From Halopolyspora algeriensis (lineage in GTDB: Bacteria > Actinomycetota > Actinomycetes > Mycobacteriales > Pseudonocardiaceae), in assembly GCF_003337235.1 (NCBI RefSeq), contig NZ_QPJC01000005.1, positions 124,001 to 188,000 of the forward strand: a DNA stretch of 64,000 nucleotides, given 5' to 3'. The number at the start of each line of letters is the position of its first letter. Within the stretch, counting starts at the first letter, position 1. This document shows positions 45,093-56,170 of this stretch, piece by piece. The notes beneath the pieces are model-generated. The model did not search any database and was not told the DNA's origin. It saw only the letters and a program-made list of their open reading frames with translations. Position numbers and translations under genes: made by a program.

Positions 45093-46010
45093 CTACGTGC
45101 CCAGCAACGCACGCACCTGCCCTGCCCGATCCCCCCCGGCGGCATCGAACCAGTGGATCCGGCGATCCCGGCGGAACCACGAGCGCTGCTTGCGGACGAA
45201 CCGGCGGGTCATCCTGGCGGTCTCGGCCGCGGCCGTACTCATGTCCCCGGCCCCGTCGAGTTCGGCCAGCACCTGCTGGTATCCGAGAGCGCGCGAGGCG
45301 GTACGCCCACGGCGGATACCGGCCCGTTCCAGTTGCCGCACCTCCTGCAGGAGTCCGGCGTCGAACATCCGCGTCACCCGCGCATCCACCCGATCATCCA
45401 ACTCGGCCACCGACCGGTCGAGACCGACCATCACCGTCGAATACCGGGGCGGGCCCGGCGTCGGAAGATTCGCCGAGAAACGCTTTCCGGTGATCTCGAT
45501 GACCTCCAGCGCCCGCACCACGCGTCGACCGTTGCTCGGCAGGATCGATTCCGCCGCGGGCGGATCGAGTTCGGCCAGGCGCCGGTGCAGGGCCGCGGCA
45601 CCGTACTCGTGCAGCTTCTGCTCCCAGCGAGCGCGTACGTCCGGATCGGTTCCCGGAAAGTGCAACTCGTCGAGCACCGCCTGGATGTAGAGACCGGAGC
45701 CGCCCACCAGAATCGGCCTCACCCCCCGCGCGAGCAGGCCCTCGATGACGGCGCGAGCCTGCTGCTGATACACGGCCACCGAAGCCGTCTCCGTCACGTC
45801 GAGCACATCCAGCAGGTGATGCCTGATTCCCCGGCGCTCGGAAACCGGTGTTTTGGCGGTGCCGATGTCCATGCCCCGGTAGAGCTGCATGGCATCGGCA
45901 TTGACCAATTCGCCTCCCAGTTCGGTGGCCAGTTGCAAAGCCAGTTCCGACTTACCGGTGGCGGTGGGACCGACGACAGCCACCGGGCGCGGCGAGATCG
46001 CATCGGACAT
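45093..46010 (-). CDS. miaA: tRNA dimethylallyltransferase
   Basis: Adds dimethylallyl to A37 of tRNAs reading UNN codons; its product is later methylthiolated by MiaB, also encoded here. P-loop [15 protein letters not shown], substrate motif [28 protein letters not shown] and the basic [14 protein letters not shown] at the C terminus identify it. ATG at 46010 gives 305 residues; the frame is open upstream by 63 codons but without family similarity. TAGAGT (46024 to 46019 on the minus strand) ends eight bases before the ATG and may be a near-leaderless -10. Confidence 0.95.
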   Translation of the reverse strand: MSDAISPRPVAVVGPTATGKSELALQLATELGGELVNADAMQLYRGMDIGTAKTPVSERRGIRHHLLDVLDVTETASVAVYQQQARAVIEGLLARGVRPILVGGSGLYIQAVLDELHFPGTDPDVRARWEQKLHEYGAAALHRRLAELDPPAAESILPSNGRRVVRALEVIEITGKRFSANLPTPGPPRYSTVMVGLDRSVAELDDRVDARVTRMFDAGLLQEVRQLERAGIRRGRTASRALGYQQVLAELDGAGDMSTAAAETARMTRRFVRKQRSWFRRDRRIHWFDAAGGDRAGQVRALLGT

Positions 46011-46317
46011 GGTTCCAGACTCTAGGCGTGCCCGGTGTCCCTTTGCCGGACCACCGGTGAGGTCTGTACGGACGACCGGAGACAATGACACGGTGCAGGA
46101 CACGCTCGAAAATCGCCGAGCCGAGACGGGAGCACCGCCGCGTGCCTCTCTGCGGTCACCCGGCCAGGAGTAGGCGATCGTTGCGGTGAACTGTTTCAAT
46201 GCGCCAGCGGAGATCGGTTGTGCGCAAAGACCGGATCAACGCTTGCCGGGCCCCGTCCAACGGGGCGCCCGTACTGCGCACGGGCATCGGAGCGGGCACG
46301 CAAGGAGGAAGCCGGCC
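46011..46317. other. divergent intergenic region, miaA / DUF349 gene
   Basis: About 307 bases. On the miaA side a TAGAGT hexamer may be a -10. Before the DUF349 gene a GC-rich hairpin (GCCCCG, TCCAA, CGGGGC; 46250-46266) lies in the presumed leader, followed by GGAGGAA. Nothing else is supported. Confidence 0.4.
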
Positions 46318-47646
46318 ATGAGACATCAGGAAACAACGCCGGAGGCCGTCGCCAACGAGACGACGACCGCGAACTCGGCCACCGGCAGGACCGGAGCTCA
46401 CACTGCTCCCCCGGCCGTTCCCACCGCGTCCGGTGACCCGAGCCGGTGGGGTCGGGTCGATTCCGAGGGGACCGTCTACGTCACCACCGCACAGGGTGAA
46501 CGTGCGATCGGTTCCTGGCAGGCGGGTGACGCCGCCGAGGGATTGGCCCACTTCGCACGGAAGTTCGATGACGTGCGTACCGAGGTCGAATTGCTGGAAA
46601 CCCGGCTGTCGACGCACGCCGGGGACCCGAAGCAGACGCTGGCCAGCGCCGAACACCTCCGCGACGGGCTCGCCGACGCTGCGGTGGTCGGCGACCTCGA
46701 CGCCCTGGCCGCTCGTGTCCAGCATGTGATCGAGCATGCCGAGCACGCCGTCGAGCGCGCCCGGACCGAACGGGAACAAGCCCGAGCGGAGGCGGTTTCC
46801 CGCAAGGAAGCACTCGTCGAAGAGGCCGAGCAGATCGGTGCCGAGGCCACGCACTGGAAGAGTGCCGGGGATCGGCTCCGGGCGATCTTCGAGGAGTGGA
46901 AGACCGTCCGCGGGGTGGATCGCAAGACCGACGAGCAGCTCTGGCGCCGGTTCTCCAAGGCCCGCGATGCGTTCAACCGGCGTCGCGGCGCCCATTTCGC
47001 CGAACTCGACCGCCAACGCGGAGTCGCCAAGGAGCACAAGCAGAAGCTGGTCGAGGAGGCGGAATCCCTGACGGACTCCACCGACTGGGGAGCCACCGCC
47101 ACCCGGTACAAGCAGCTCATGGCCGAGTGGAAAGCCACCGGGCGGGCACCCAAGGACAGTGACGAGGCGCTGTGGCAGCGCTTCCGCACCGCCCAGGACA
47201 CGTTCTTCGCCCGGCGCTCCCAAGCGTTCTCCGAACGCGACGCCGAGTTCGCCGAGAACGCCCGGCTCAAGGAACAACTCCTCGACGAGGCCGAACGGAT
47301 CGACCCCGGCGCCGACCTCGCGGCCGCGCAGTCCCAGCTGCAGCGCGTCCAGCAGCGCTGGGACGAGATCGGCAAAGTCCCTCGCGACCGGATGCGCGAA
47401 CTCGAAGGCAGGCTGCGCGCGGTGGTCGACCGGGTCCGCTCGACCTCGGATGCGCAGTGGCGCCGTACCGACCCCGAAGCCCAGGCGCGGGTGGAGCAGT
47501 TCCGGGAGAAGGTCGAGCAGTTCGAGGCGCAGGCGAACAAGGCCCGTTCGTCGGGGGATCAGCGCCGCGCCGAGAAAGCCGAGCAGCAGGCCGAGCAGTG
47601 GCGCGAGTGGCTCACCGCGGCCGAGCACGCACTGGCCGACCGCTGA
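46318..47646 (+). CDS. DUF349 domain-containing coiled-coil protein
   Basis: A 442-residue soluble protein, strongly helical, rich in Ala, Arg, Glu and Gln, with three or four DUF349 repeats. Each repeat carries a motif such as IFEEWKTVRGVDRKTDEQLWRRF, LMAEWKATGRAPKDSDEALWQRF and VQQRWDEIGKVPRDRMRELE. ATG 46318 has GGAGGAA eight bases upstream. The N-terminal 45 residues are low complexity. Rv2731 position. The function of these proteins is not established; the tryptophan-containing repeats suggest a binding scaffold. Confidence 0.88.
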   Translation: MRHQETTPEAVANETTTANSATGRTGAHTAPPAVPTASGDPSRWGRVDSEGTVYVTTAQGERAIGSWQAGDAAEGLAHFARKFDDVRTEVELLETRLSTHAGDPKQTLASAEHLRDGLADAAVVGDLDALAARVQHVIEHAEHAVERARTEREQARAEAVSRKEALVEEAEQIGAEATHWKSAGDRLRAIFEEWKTVRGVDRKTDEQLWRRFSKARDAFNRRRGAHFAELDRQRGVAKEHKQKLVEEAESLTDSTDWGATATRYKQLMAEWKATGRAPKDSDEALWQRFRTAQDTFFARRSQAFSERDAEFAENARLKEQLLDEAERIDPGADLAAAQSQLQRVQQRWDEIGKVPRDRMRELEGRLRAVVDRVRSTSDAQWRRTDPEAQARVEQFREKVEQFEAQANKARSSGDQRRAEKAEQQAEQWREWLTAAEHALADR

Positions 47647-47655
47647 CCGCCGGAA

Positions 47656-47690
47656 CCCGTGCGGGCTCCTCGCGAAGTGGCCCGCACGGG
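47656..47690. terminator. bidirectional terminator
   Basis: A perfect 11-base-pair stem (CCCGTGCGGGC with its complement at 47680-47690) and a 13-base loop, between the convergent DUF349 gene and the following membrane-protein gene. Confidence 0.8.
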
Positions 47691-47695
47691 CCCCA

Positions 47696-48160
47696 TCAGG
47701 GGCGCGACCAGGCGATCCGCAACCACTGGCCGACCAGGACGAACATGCAGATCGCCGCGAGGACGAGCCCGACGGACGGCCCCGCCTGCGGGACCGTCTG
47801 TCGGGCCCAGATCGCGATGAGCCCTTCCAGTGCCACCACCCCGCAGGCCAGGGCCGCCACGAAGGACAGGGCCCAGCGCCGGGTCGTCAGCGCCAGCGTG
47901 CTGATCAGCACGCCCGCGATACCGGAGTTGATCGCGAACAGTCGTGGGAGCAGGCCCACGTTCAGGGCGGGATCGGCACTCCCCACCAGTACCTGCCAGC
48001 CGGTCGCCCCTCCGATCCACGGCAGCAGCGAGCACAGCACCAGCACCAGCATGACCCCGGTGATCACCAGGGCCCGCCTTCCCGGGTCGATTCTGCGTCC
48101 CAGGTCGCGTTCGGCTCTCGACAGCTGGGCACGGACGTCCTGTTCGGCCGTGTGGGGCAC
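47696..48160 (-). CDS. small four-helix membrane protein, Rv2732c-like position
   Basis: A 154-residue membrane protein. After about 30 polar residues come four hydrophobic segments (ALVITGVMLVLVLCSLLPWI, FAINSGIAGVLISTLAL, LSFVAALACGVVALEGLIA and VGLVLAAICMFVLVGQWL). GTG 48160 has GGAGAGG six bases before it; a longer start at ATG 48220 would overlap the miaB end by 13 bases. It follows miaB directly on the same strand, as Rv2732c follows miaB in M. tuberculosis. Function unknown. Confidence 0.75.
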   Translation of the reverse strand: MPHTAEQDVRAQLSRAERDLGRRIDPGRRALVITGVMLVLVLCSLLPWIGGATGWQVLVGSADPALNVGLLPRLFAINSGIAGVLISTLALTTRRWALSFVAALACGVVALEGLIAIWARQTVPQAGPSVGLVLAAICMFVLVGQWLRIAWSRP

Positions 48161-48207
48161 GTGACCCTCTCCGTCCTGCTTCTGTGATTCCCCGGCGCCG
48201 CGCTCGC

Positions 48208-49701
48208 TCAACACGCACATCCCTGTTCGCTCGTCGATTCCGTTGCCGGCGCTCCGAACGACGGGAGTCCCAGGCCGACTCCGGAGGTCTTGGGGCGCTG
48301 TCCCCGCTCCCAATGATCACCGGCCACGGTACGCCGGTGTGCGAGGATCTCGCCGTCGGCGATCAGATGGTGCGGGGCCGCGCGCGTCACCGTCGTGTGC
48401 ACGATGTCACCAGGACGGACCTCGCCCTCGACCAAGTCGCCGACGGGCGTGAAATGCACCAGGCGCCCGTCCCGCGCACGCCCGGACATACGTCGTGTCT
48501 CGGCGTTCTTGCGCCCCTCGCCCTCGGCGACGAGCAGTTCCACATCACGTCCCACGAGCTCGGTGTTGAGCTCCCAGGAAATCTCGTTCTGCAGCGCCAC
48601 CAGGCGCTCGTAGCGCTCCTGGACGACCTCCTTCGGCGGCTGACCGTCCATCTCCGCGGCCGGGGTGCCCTCGCGCCGGGAGTACTGGAACGTGAAAGCG
48701 CTGGAGAATCGCGCCCGGCGCACCACATCGAGGGTGGCCTGGAAGTCCTCTTCCGTCTCGCCGGGAAAACCCACGATGATGTCGGTGGTGATCGCCGCGT
48801 CGGGCATCGCTTCCCGCACCTTGCTCAGGATGTTCAGGTACCGCTCGGAGCGGTAGGAGCGGCGCATCGACTTCAGGATCCGGTCGGAGCCGGACTGCAG
48901 CGGCATGTGCAGCTGGGGACAGACGTTCGGCGTCTCGGCCATCGCCTCGATGACGTCGTCGGTGAAGTCCCGCGGGTGCGGGGAGGTGAAGCGAACCCGC
49001 TCCAGCCCCTCGATCTCCCCGCACGAGCGCAGGAGTTTGCCGAAGGCGTAGCGGTCGCCGAACTCGACACCGTAGGCATTGACGTTCTGCCCCAGCAGCG
49101 TCACCTCGAGCACGCCCTCGGAAACCAGTGCCTGCACCTCGGACAGGACCTCCCCGGGGCGGCGATCCTTCTCCTTGCCACGCAGCGAGGGAACGATGCA
49201 GAACGTGCAGGTGTTGTTGCAGCCGACCGAGATCGACACCCAGCCGGAGTAGGTCGACTCGCGGCGCGCGGGCAGCGTGGAGGGAAATGTCTCGAGCGAT
49301 TCGAGGATCTCGACCTCGGCTTCCCGGTTGTGCCGCGCACGCTCCAGCAGCGTCGGCAGCGATCCGAGGTTGTGCGTGCCGAACACGACGTCCACCCATG
49401 GCGCGCGCCGGACGATCTCGCCTCGATCCTTCTGCGCCAGGCAACCACCGACGGCGATCTGCATGTCCGGGTTGTGCTGCTTGGCCGGACGCAGATGCCC
49501 CAGAGTGCCGTACAGCCGGTTGTCGGCGTTCTCCCGTACCGCACACGTGTTGAACACGAGAAGATCGGGGTCGACATCCCGGGAGGCACGCACGTAGCCG
49601 GCGTCCTCCAGCAGCCCGGACAGCCGCTCGGAGTCGTGCACGTTCATCTGGCAGCCGTACGTTCGGACCTCGTACGTCTTTACACCGCTGCTCGTACCCA
49701 C
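48208..49701 (-). CDS. miaB: tRNA-2-methylthio-N6-dimethylallyladenosine synthase
   Basis: A radical-SAM methylthiotransferase that completes ms2i6A37 in tRNA, acting on the product of MiaA. Three cysteines of the N-terminal auxiliary cluster lie in [29 protein letters not shown] and GGCLAQKD. The radical-SAM motif is in [18 protein letters not shown]; a TRAM domain is near the C terminus ([10 protein letters not shown]). I chose GTG 49701, just before the family start ([13 protein letters not shown]), giving 497 residues; the longer open frame upstream has no similarity. TATGGT six bases before it may be a leaderless -10. Confidence 0.95.
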   Translation of the reverse strand: MGTSSGVKTYEVRTYGCQMNVHDSERLSGLLEDAGYVRASRDVDPDLLVFNTCAVRENADNRLYGTLGHLRPAKQHNPDMQIAVGGCLAQKDRGEIVRRAPWVDVVFGTHNLGSLPTLLERARHNREAEVEILESLETFPSTLPARRESTYSGWVSISVGCNNTCTFCIVPSLRGKEKDRRPGEVLSEVQALVSEGVLEVTLLGQNVNAYGVEFGDRYAFGKLLRSCGEIEGLERVRFTSPHPRDFTDDVIEAMAETPNVCPQLHMPLQSGSDRILKSMRRSYRSERYLNILSKVREAMPDAAITTDIIVGFPGETEEDFQATLDVVRRARFSSAFTFQYSRREGTPAAEMDGQPPKEVVQERYERLVALQNEISWELNTELVGRDVELLVAEGEGRKNAETRRMSGRARDGRLVHFTPVGDLVEGEVRPGDIVHTTVTRAAPHHLIADGEILAHRRTVAGDHWERGQRPKTSGVGLGLPSFGAPATESTSEQGCAC

Positions 49702-50018
49702 CGTTACACCATATCCCCTGCTCAGGTACGTGATTTCACCCCTGCTGCCCGGCGGAACCGCTGCTGTCCACGCTCTTTGCCCACCGCGACCGAGCACCGT
49801 GCTCCCCGACGAAGCGACCTCGGACGATCTCCAACGGGAGCACCGAAGTCGGAACGCCACACCACCACGGAACGAATCCTCCCGACCACGGACAGCAAGA
49901 ACCACCGTCTCGTAACCGAGTTGCAACCTGCGTTGACCCATTTTTTCTGGACTATCGCCTGATCACGGCTTAAGTTGCCGCCATCGCATCCGACGTCCCC
50001 GGCCGGTCAGGAGAACGA
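49702..50018. other. divergent intergenic region, miaB / gluA
   Basis: About 317 bases with a relatively A/T-rich stretch at 49930-49980 (including TTGACCCATTTTTTCTGG). It carries the glu promoter listed separately and a possible miaB -10 next to that gene. No gene is supported. Confidence 0.5.
49948..49976 (+). promoter_or_regulatory. candidate promoter of gluABCD
   Basis: TGGACT (49948-49953), 17 bases, TAAGTT (49971-49976). Four of six -35 positions match and the -10 fits TANNNT. Transcription would start about 35 bases before the gluA ATG. Confidence 0.5.
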
Positions 50019-50774
50019 ATGACCGAAGTTTCCACGGACACGCCGATGATCCGGCTGTCCGCGGTCGACAAGTACTTCGGCGCACTGCACGTACTCAGAG
50101 ACATCGACCTGGAAGTACCCCGTGGCCAGGTCGTCGTGGTTCTGGGGCCATCGGGCTCCGGCAAGTCGACGCTGTGCCGGGTGATCAACCGGCTGGAACC
50201 CGTCGACTCCGGCTCCATCGCCCTCGACGGTGTTCCCCTGCCCGCCGAGGGACGCGCGCTGGCCGAACTGCGCGCCGATGTCGGCATGGTGTTCCAGCAG
50301 TTCAACCTGTTCGCGCACAAAAGCATCCTCGACAACGTCACCCTGGGGCCGATCAAGGTCCGCAAGTCCGGCAAGGCCGCCGCTCGCGACGAAGCGATGC
50401 AGCTGCTGGAACGCGTCGGTATCGCCGACCAGGCGGACAAGTACCCGGCGCAGCTTTCCGGCGGTCAGCAGCAGCGGGCGGCGATCGCTCGAGCGCTGGC
50501 GATGCGGCCGAAGGTGATGCTGTTCGACGAACCGACCTCCGCGCTCGACCCCGAAATGGTCAACGAGGTCCTCGACGTGATGACCGGCCTGGCCGCGGAC
50601 GGTATGACCATGCTCGTCGTCAGTCACGAGATGGGCTTCGCACGCCGAGCGGCGCATCGCGTGCTGTTCATGGCCGACGGGGAGGTCGCCGAGGACTCCG
50701 TCCCGGAGGACTTCTTCCAGGCGCCGGCAACCGACCGCGCCAAGGATTTCCTCGGCAAGATCCTCACCCACTGA
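50019..50774 (+). CDS. gluA: glutamate ABC transporter ATP-binding protein
   Basis: The ATPase of a polar amino-acid importer. Walker [14 protein letters not shown]-loop VFQQFNLF, signature [17 protein letters not shown], Walker [15 protein letters not shown] and switch histidine in VVSHEMGFA are all present. Length 251 aa, normal for the HisP/GlnQ/GluA group. ATG 50019 follows AGGAGA. It starts the gluABCD operon, which in Corynebacterium glutamicum imports glutamate. Confidence 0.95.
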   Translation: MTEVSTDTPMIRLSAVDKYFGALHVLRDIDLEVPRGQVVVVLGPSGSGKSTLCRVINRLEPVDSGSIALDGVPLPAEGRALAELRADVGMVFQQFNLFAHKSILDNVTLGPIKVRKSGKAAARDEAMQLLERVGIADQADKYPAQLSGGQQQRAAIARALAMRPKVMLFDEPTSALDPEMVNEVLDVMTGLAADGMTMLVVSHEMGFARRAAHRVLFMADGEVAEDSVPEDFFQAPATDRAKDFLGKILTH

Positions 50775-50848
50775 CGTACCCACCCAGGACACGTATGGAA
50801 GGCCGCAGCCGCCACCGCGGCTGTTCGTCGAGCAGAGAGGACACAGAC

Positions 50849-51760
50849 ATGCGCTCCCGCAAACCCCGTGCAGTCGCCGCCGCCCTGGCGGCAACACTGG
50901 GACTCGTGCTCACTGCCTGCGGTTCGGGCTCGACCAACCAGCTCGGCAGTGGCGGGCAGGACAGCTTCCAGGCTCCCGTCGCCGAGAACCCGTCGTTCGA
51001 ACCGGGCACCACGATGGCGAAGCTGAGCAAGCAGGGCTCGATCACCGTCGGCACGAAGTTCGACCAGCCCCTGTTCGGCCTGAAGGGCCTGGACGGCACG
51101 ATGCAGGGCTTCGACATCGAGATCGCCCGGATCATCGCCGGGCAGCTCGGCATTCCCGCGGACAAGATCAACTGGGTCAAGACACCGAGCAAGAGCCGTG
51201 AGGCCTACATCGAGCAGGACCGGGTGGACATGGTCGTGGCCACCTACACGATCAACGACAAGCGTGCGCAGCGCGTGAGCTTCGCAGGCCCGTACTACAA
51301 CGCCGGCCAGGACCTCATGGTCAAAAAGGACAACACCGAGATCACCGGGCCGGAGTCGCTGCGCAAGACCGGCGCCAAGGTCTGCTCGGCCCGCGGCTCC
51401 ACCCCGTCCGAGGAGATCAAGAAGTACATCGACCCGGCCAACCTCGTCCTGTTCGACGTCTACTCGAAGTGCGCCGACGCGCTGCGCACCGGCCAGGTCG
51501 ACGCGGTGACCACCGACAACGTCATCCTGCTCGGCCTGGTCAACGAAAGCGGCGGCAAGTTCAAGCTGGTGGGCAAGCCCTTCACCGAAGAGCCCTACGG
51601 CGTCGGCATCACCAAGGGCGACACCGAGTTCTGCCAGTTCATCCACCAGAGCCTGACCAAGGCCGCGCAGAACGGCACCTACCAGAAGGCGTGGGAAGCC
51701 ACCGCGGGCAAGGTCTCCGAGGAAAACCCCAAGCTGCCCGAGCTGAACACCTGCAGCTGA
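50849..51760 (+). CDS. gluB: glutamate ABC transporter substrate-binding lipoprotein
   Basis: An extracytoplasmic family 3 solute-binding protein. Signal and lipobox LVLTAC with lipidated cysteine about residue 24, then lobe 1 (GSITVGTKFDQPLFGLKG, GFDIEIARIIAGQLG), lobe 2 (GPYYNAGQDLMVKKD to VDAVTTDNVILLG), and return to lobe 1 (GTYQKAWEATAG). Full length, 303 residues. ATG 50849 has AGAGG upstream; the frame open before it is antiphase to gluA. Compare with the shortened homologue at 53378-54013. Confidence 0.95.
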   Translation: MRSRKPRAVAAALAATLGLVLTACGSGSTNQLGSGGQDSFQAPVAENPSFEPGTTMAKLSKQGSITVGTKFDQPLFGLKGLDGTMQGFDIEIARIIAGQLGIPADKINWVKTPSKSREAYIEQDRVDMVVATYTINDKRAQRVSFAGPYYNAGQDLMVKKDNTEITGPESLRKTGAKVCSARGSTPSEEIKKYIDPANLVLFDVYSKCADALRTGQVDAVTTDNVILLGLVNESGGKFKLVGKPFTEEPYGVGITKGDTEFCQFIHQSLTKAAQNGTYQKAWEATAGKVSEENPKLPELNTCS

Positions 51761-51825
51761 CCCGTACCTGAGGCTGTGGGGGTCACAGGCCGGAGCCTGC
51801 GGCCCCCACAAGGCCGGAGTGAACC

Positions 51826-52476
51826 GTGCACGTCATCACCGACAACCTGTCCCTCTACCGGGACGGTCTCGTCACGACCCTGCGAATCTGCCTGTACTCG
51901 GGGCTGCTCGCCCTCCTGCTGGGTACGATCATGGCCGCCTGCCGGGTCTCCCCTCTCACGCCACTGCGAGCAGTGGGCACCTCGTGGGTCACCGTGTTCC
52001 GCAACAGCCCGCTGCTGGTGGTGCTGTTCTTCATGGCCTTCGGGCTGCCCGAACTCGGCATCAACGGCACCTACTTCGTGTTCGGCACGATCGGCCTGGC
52101 GCTGTACACCTCGGCGTTCGTCTGCGAGGCGATCCGCAGCGGGATCAACGCGGTCCCGCCCGGCCAGGCCGAGGCCGCACGGTCCGTCGGGCTCGGCTTC
52201 GGCCAGACCCTGTCGCTGATCGTGCTGCCACAAGCGGTGCGCTCGGTCATTCCCCCACTGGGCAGCGTCATGATCGCGATGATCAAGAACTCGGCCATCG
52301 TCGGCGCCTTCGGTGTCGGCGGGGATCTCTTCTCCGTCGGGGAGAACCTCACCTCGGCCCAGGGAGAGGCGGCACTGCCGGTACTGATCGGCGTGATGCT
52401 CGGCTACCTGATCATCACCATTCCCGCGGGTCTCCTCCTCGGGATCGTCGAACGGAAGGTGGCGATCGCCCGATGA
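51826..52476 (+). CDS. gluC: glutamate ABC transporter permease
   Basis: A 216-residue inner-membrane permease with about five membrane segments and the EAA loop (AEAARSVGLGFGQTLSLIVLP) that docks to the GluA ATPase. TVFRNSPLLVVLFFMAFGLP is characteristic of the polar amino-acid uptake family. GTG 51826 follows GGAG. Its stop overlaps the gluD ATG. Confidence 0.94.
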   Translation: MHVITDNLSLYRDGLVTTLRICLYSGLLALLLGTIMAACRVSPLTPLRAVGTSWVTVFRNSPLLVVLFFMAFGLPELGINGTYFVFGTIGLALYTSAFVCEAIRSGINAVPPGQAEAARSVGLGFGQTLSLIVLPQAVRSVIPPLGSVMIAMIKNSAIVGAFGVGGDLFSVGENLTSAQGEAALPVLIGVMLGYLIITIPAGLLLGIVERKVAIAR

Positions 52477-53363
52477 CGAACTCCGTGCTGTACGAGGCCC
52501 CCGGACCTCGCGCCAAGCGCCGTGCCCGCTACACCAGCATCGTCGTCGGCGTGGCGCTGCTCGGCATCGCCGCCTGGGCCGTGGCGCAGCTCGCCGCGGC
52601 GGGCCAGTTCACCATGAACAAGTGGGGCCCGCTCGTCGATCCCTCGCACGAGTACTTCGCGGCCCTGTGGAACATTCTCGGGCAGGGGCTGGTCAACACC
52701 CTGCAAGCCGCCGCACTGTCGATCGCGCTCTCCCTGGTGATCGGTACCGCGATGGCACTGACCCGGATCACCAGCGCCCCGTGGTACCGCTGGGCGGTCG
52801 TCGGCGTGATCGAACTCCTGCGCGGGATACCGGTCGTCATCGCGATCTTCTTCGCCGCCCGGGTGCTGCCCGAGCTCGGCATCGAACTGCCGCTGCTGTG
52901 GTACCTGGTGATCGGACTGACCGCCTACAACTCGGTGATCATCGCCGAGATCGTGCGCGCCGGGATCCTGTCCCTGCCGCGCGGCCAGAGCGAGGCCGCC
53001 TACGCGCTCGGGATGCGCCGCAGCCAGGTGCTGCTCACGGTACTGCTGCCCCAGGCGTTCCGGACCATGCTGCCCGCATTGATCAGCCAGCTCGTGGTGG
53101 TCCTCAAAGACACCTCGCTCGGTTATGTCATCAGCTACCCGGAACTGGTGCAGGAAGCCGAGATCGCCATCCAGAACCTGAACAACCCGATCCAGATCTA
53201 CTTCGTCGTCGCGGTGGTCTTCATCGCCATCAACTACTCGCTGAGCCGACTGGCGGTGTTCACCGAGCGGCGCCTCAGCCGGGGCAGGCAGGGACCGAGC
53301 CGTCCTGCCCGGCCCCATCGGACACCGGCAGCGACCGGGAATGCCACCGGCGGAGGTCACTGA
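52473..53363 (+). CDS. gluD: glutamate ABC transporter permease
   Basis: The partner permease, 296 residues: a longer N terminus with an extra membrane helix (IVVGVALLGIAAWAVAQLA), then the common core with RGIPVVIAIFFAARVLP and the EAA loop EAAYALGMRRSQVLLTVLLP. A basic, Pro-rich tail of about 35 residues follows. ATG 52473 overlaps the gluC stop (ATGA). Its 3' end lies 14 bases from the convergent solute-binding gene. Confidence 0.94.
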   Translation: MTNSVLYEAPGPRAKRRARYTSIVVGVALLGIAAWAVAQLAAAGQFTMNKWGPLVDPSHEYFAALWNILGQGLVNTLQAAALSIALSLVIGTAMALTRITSAPWYRWAVVGVIELLRGIPVVIAIFFAARVLPELGIELPLLWYLVIGLTAYNSVIIAEIVRAGILSLPRGQSEAAYALGMRRSQVLLTVLLPQAFRTMLPALISQLVVVLKDTSLGYVISYPELVQEAEIAIQNLNNPIQIYFVVAVVFIAINYSLSRLAVFTERRLSRGRQGPSRPARPHRTPAATGNATGGGH

Positions 53364-53366
53364 CCC

Positions 53367-53435
53367 CGAGGCCACGCTCAGCGAGGCAGGTCCGGTGGCC
53401 GGGCAGCTACCCCCGCTTCGCCGAGCGTGGCCTCG
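53367..53435. terminator. long-loop inverted repeat at the gluD end
   Basis: Two perfect 13-base arms (CGAGGCCACGCTC at 53367-53379, its complement at 53423-53435) with a 43-base loop. One arm straddles the intergenic gap, the other lies within the 3' end of the convergent lipoprotein gene. It may terminate gluABCD, but the long loop and lack of a T run make this uncertain. Confidence 0.45.
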
Positions 53436-54013
53436 TAGGCACGTCGCCATCGCCCTTCGGCGACCGACCGAGTGAGGATGTGCCGCAGTTCCTCGCGCAA
53501 CGCGGCATCGTGCGGCGGAATGCCGAGAAAGTGCGCGGTCGTCGCTGCCCGAGGTCCCGTCAGCGCATACGGGCCCACCTCGGCCACGCGCGAGGTCTGC
53601 GGATCGACACCGCCGATCTGAATGTCCACACTGCCTGTGGCGATCGCGTCCGCGCGCAGCGTCGGCGGCAGCAGGCGGAACGCCACCCGGGTCTCGGGAT
53701 CCAGCCCCAACCCCTCGGCGAGCATTCGCGCGATCCGCACGTCGAAACCGGTGTACTCACCGCGCTCGCGGTGCACGAATTCCGGTGCGTCCGAGCGCAG
53801 CCCCACCAGCAACGTTCCCCGCTTGCGGATCTCGGCGATCGTCGGTGACCCCTGGACCTCCACCGGATCGCTCGACGGGGAGGGAACCACCGCCGAACCG
53901 CCCGGGCTCGCCGGCCCCGGTACCGAGGTGGGTCGCCCAGGACTCTCCCCCTGCCCACATGCCGACAGCAGCACACCCGCGGACACCATCACCGCAGCCG
54001 CTCGACTCCGCAT
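53378..54013 (-). CDS. solute-binding lipoprotein lacking the second lobe
   Basis: A 211-residue lipoprotein (signal ending VLLSAC) related to GluB but short. After a Pro/Ser-rich linker, lobe 1 is present: RKRGTLLVGLRSDAPEF and GFDVRIARMLAEGLGLDPET run parallel to GluB. At VAEVGPYAL, where GluB enters lobe 2 (GPYYNAG), the sequence goes almost at once to the last helices (ALREELRHILTRSVAEGRWRRAYEATLG, matching GluB QSLTKAAQNGTYQKAWEATAG). About 95 residues forming lobe 2 are missing without any frameshift. It is convergent with gluD, with 14 bases between stops. It may bind ligand differently, act as a regulator, or be a decaying copy. Confidence 0.8.
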   Translation of the reverse strand: MRSRAAAVMVSAGVLLSACGQGESPGRPTSVPGPASPGGSAVVPSPSSDPVEVQGSPTIAEIRKRGTLLVGLRSDAPEFVHRERGEYTGFDVRIARMLAEGLGLDPETRVAFRLLPPTLRADAIATGSVDIQIGGVDPQTSRVAEVGPYALTGPRAATTAHFLGIPPHDAALREELRHILTRSVAEGRWRRAYEATLGEAGVAARPPDLPR

Positions 54014-54161
54014 GGGCCATCATCCTCGTACCCGGCCGAACCGATGTCCAGACTCACCGCGTCCTTTCCGGCCACTGCGGCCGGTCGACCGGAAAGTCCC
54101 ACCCGCTCACTCCACAAAGGATGGTGACGACGACACCACCGGACCCGCCACTGGATCGGTT

Positions 54162-54189
54162 TTGACGCTCCTGCCGCAGGCACTACACT
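54162..54189 (+). promoter_or_regulatory. promoter of edd-eda
   Basis: TTGACG (54162-54167), 16 bases, TACACT (54184-54189). Both hexamers match the SigA consensus well. The leader of about 68 bases contains ATGT-GT-ACAT, a short inverted repeat that could be an operator. Confidence 0.65.
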
Positions 54190-54263
54190 GAGCATCTCGA
54201 TTGCCATCGAAGGCGCCAGCGTCGTCGCCCGCATGTGTACATCCACACTCCAGGAGGCGGAGA

Positions 54264-56120
<1,857 letters not shown>

Positions 56121-56170
56121 CCTCCTCCCCGAAGAACCAACCCGACCGACCCTCGAATGGACCACCAGCC

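Noticed and set aside
53378-54013. A frameshifted, full-length solute-binding gene
   Set aside because: I looked for lobe 2 sequence in the other frames across the gap point; the two conserved ends are joined in a single frame and no leftover lobe 2 sequence is visible.
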